A DNA stretch of 15,028 nucleotides from JANOQP01 sp044227705 (GTDB lineage Bacteria > Bacteroidota > Bacteroidia > Chitinophagales > Saprospiraceae). Position numbers and translations under genes: made by a program. The stretch spans positions 1 through 15,028 of the forward strand of contig JBGAWE010000103.1 in assembly GCA_044227705.1 (NCBI GenBank), read 5' to 3'. Positions 13,687 through 15,028 of the stretch are shown here, in pieces. Numbering within the stretch: position 1 is the stretch's first letter; every line of letters begins with the position of its first letter. The notes beneath the pieces were generated by a model. That model saw nothing but the letters and a program-made list of their open reading frames with translations. It made no database searches and was not told where the DNA came from.

Positions 13687-15028
13687 ATGGTTTTCAAAAC
13701 CAACGCTTTTAGGGCAACCCTCGCTGCGGCCGCCCTTTTTTGCTCGACCAGTTTCCTCTTCGCAGGGCCGACCGTGCAAGCCGGCAAAGACCTCTTCCTC
13801 AACAACTGCGCCTCCTGCCACAACAAGAACATGACCGCCGACATGACCGGCCCGGCACTCGCTGGTGTCGAGGACCGCTGGTCGGCGTTCCCGAGGAAAG
13901 ACCTGTATGCGTGGATCCACAACTCGCAGGGCCTCATCGCTGCGGGCCATCCCCGCGCCACAGAGCTTTGGGCAAAATGGAAGGGGTCAGGTGCCATGAA
14001 CGCCTTCCCCGGTTTGACCGAAGAGCAGATTGAGTCGATTCTGCTGTACATCAAAAACCCGGGCGGACCGAAAACGCCGAGTGGGCCGACCACGCCCGTT
14101 GCGGCCGAGGAGAAATCCTCCTCCGCACCTTATTTTATAGGACTCGCCGTCTTGATGTTCCTGCTGGCGTTCGCCATGAACAAAATCCTGACGAACCTCA
14201 ACAACGTCGCCCGGCAGAAGGACGGCCTCGCCCCCGAGGTGCGCTCGTTCGGGCAGTGGCTGACGGCGCAGGGGACGATTGCCTTCCTCGTCTTCATGCT
14301 CATCCTGCTGGGTGGCTGGAAGATGGTCGATAACGCCACCCGCATGCAGCGGCAGCAGAGCTACCAGCCCGACCAGCCCATCAAGTTCAGCCACAAGACC
14401 CACGCGGGCGTGCAGAAAATCGACTGCCAATACTGCCACGACTCGGCCCGCCGCTCGAAGCACGCCTCCATCCCCGGCACTAACACCTGCATGAACTGCC
14501 ACGCCGCCATCACCAACGGCTCGCGCTTCGGAACGGCCGAAATCACCAAAATCTATGCTTCGGCTGGCTACGACCCGGTGGCGAAAAAGTACATCGAGAA
14601 CTACGACAAACTCTCGCCCGAGGAGGTCGAGAAGGTCTACAAGACTTGGATTGGCCAATCCTACATGGCCGACAAGAAGCTGACCTCGCTCGACGAGGGC
14701 GGTAAGATTCTGGTCGAGAACCAGTGGAACGGCGTGAAGGCCGCGCTCACCTCGGCCGACGACGACAAGGTGCAGGGGCCCATCGAGTGGACGCGCGTCC
14801 ACAACTTGGCCGACCACGTCTTTTTCAGCCACCAGCAGCACGTCATGGTCGGCGGGATCGCCTGCCAGAAGTGCCATGGCGACGTGGAGAAGATGGAGGT
14901 CGTCAGCCAATATTCAAACCTCTCGATGGGCTGGTGCGTCAACTGCCACCGCGAGACGGAGGTCAAGTTCAAGGACAACGACTACTACAAGCAGTACGAG
15001 CGGTTCCACGACGAAATCAAGGCGGGCA
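13687..15028 (+). CDS. actA: Alternative complex III multiheme cytochrome c, ActA-like with N-terminal monoheme domain, 3' end cut
   Basis: 447 codons are visible; the C-terminus is outside the window. ATG 13687 starts a signal peptide (MVFKTNAFRATLAAAALFCS, then TSFLFA-G). A small cytochrome c domain follows with CASCH at residues 41-45 and downstream Met residues as possible axial ligands. Membrane helices lie at about 148-168 (YFIGLAVLMFLLAFAMNKIL) and 193-214 (GTIAFLVFMLILLGGWKMV). Then come four heme motifs, CQYCH (247), CMNCH (268), CQKCH (393) and CVNCH (417), and bis-His partner residues such as FSHKTH and FFSHQQHVM. ActA is the pentaheme subunit of alternative complex III, the quinol oxidoreductase that replaces bc1 in Bacteroidota, so at least one further heme site is expected downstream. 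The N-terminal monoheme domain resembles an ActE-type cytochrome fused to ActA (inference). As the usual first gene, it implies actB-actF to the right. Confidence 0.88.
   Translation, partial: MVFKTNAFRATLAAAALFCSTSFLFAGPTVQAGKDLFLNNCASCHNKNMTADMTGPALAGVEDRWSAFPRKDLYAWIHNSQGLIAAGHPRATELWAKWKGSGAMNAFPGLTEEQIESILLYIKNPGGPKTPSGPTTPVAAEEKSSSAPYFIGLAVLMFLLAFAMNKILTNLNNVARQKDGLAPEVRSFGQWLTAQGTIAFLVFMLILLGGWKMVDNATRMQRQQSYQPDQPIKFSHKTHAGVQKIDCQYCHDSARRSKHASIPGTNTCMNCHAAITNGSRFGTAEITKIYASAGYDPVAKKYIENYDKLSPEEVEKVYKTWIGQSYMADKKLTSLDEGGKILVENQWNGVKAALTSADDDKVQGPIEWTRVHNLADHVFFSHQQHVMVGGIACQKCHGDVEKMEVVSQYSNLSMGWCVNCHRETEVKFKDNDYYKQYERFHDEIKAG

Noticed and set aside
1..15028. CRISPR array, insertion sequence, phage or defence island
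   Set aside because: There are no regularly spaced repeats, terminal inverted repeats or transposase-, integrase- or nuclease-like proteins in any convincing frame.

Overview
The window is GC-rich bacterial chromosome and most likely comes from the Bacteroidota, perhaps a Saprospiria/Lewinella-like lineage; the finer placement is inference. The evidence is a type IX secretion (T9SS) C-terminal sorting tail on a secreted YHYH protein, an ASPIC/UnbV plus FG-GAP (CRTAC1-like) lipoprotein of about 1,140 residues, the start of an alternative complex III operon (ActA-type multiheme cytochrome c), and a promoter of the Bacteroidota TTTG / TAnnTTTG type in front of a tRNA gene. I see no transposase, integrase, phage gene or CRISPR array; this reads as ordinary chromosome.

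Layout, left to right. (1) Positions 1-785, minus: N-terminal part of a large secreted protein with a thrombospondin type 3 calcium-binding motif, divergent from (2) 1042-2679, plus: YHYH-domain secreted protein with a T9SS tail. (3) 6541-2694, minus: a probable three-gene operon of fadD-like long-chain acyl-CoA ligase, an SH3-domain lipoprotein and a 487-aa secreted protein of unknown function, ending tail to tail with the YHYH gene. (4) 6725-6649, minus: tRNA with CAU anticodon, with its own promoter and a strong intrinsic terminator. (5) 8597-6811, minus: a membrane glycosyltransferase family 2 gene whose stop codon overlaps (ATGA) the start of an ECF-type sigma factor gene. (6) From 8644, plus: cytidylate kinase (GTG start), a small four-helix membrane protein, the large CRTAC1-like lipoprotein, a 414-base non-coding stretch, then the start of actA, which runs off the right edge.

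Functionally the window mixes core metabolism (CMP kinase, acyl-CoA ligase, respiratory complex, tRNA) with exported Bacteroidota-type proteins. Three transcription units can be argued from the sequence: fadD-lipoprotein-secreted protein, glycosyltransferase-sigma factor, and the cytochrome operon that begins with actA.

The least expected signal is not a gene. A short dispersed motif, a T-tract of 4-8 followed after 1-7 bases by an A-tract of 3-6, occurs about 30 times in 15 kb. It lies in coding and non-coding DNA alike, against a GC-rich background, with a recurring core like TTTTCATCGAAAA or TTTTTGACGAAAAA. It may be a highly iterated chromosomal motif of this lineage. I did not find a clear new enzymatic or defence system.
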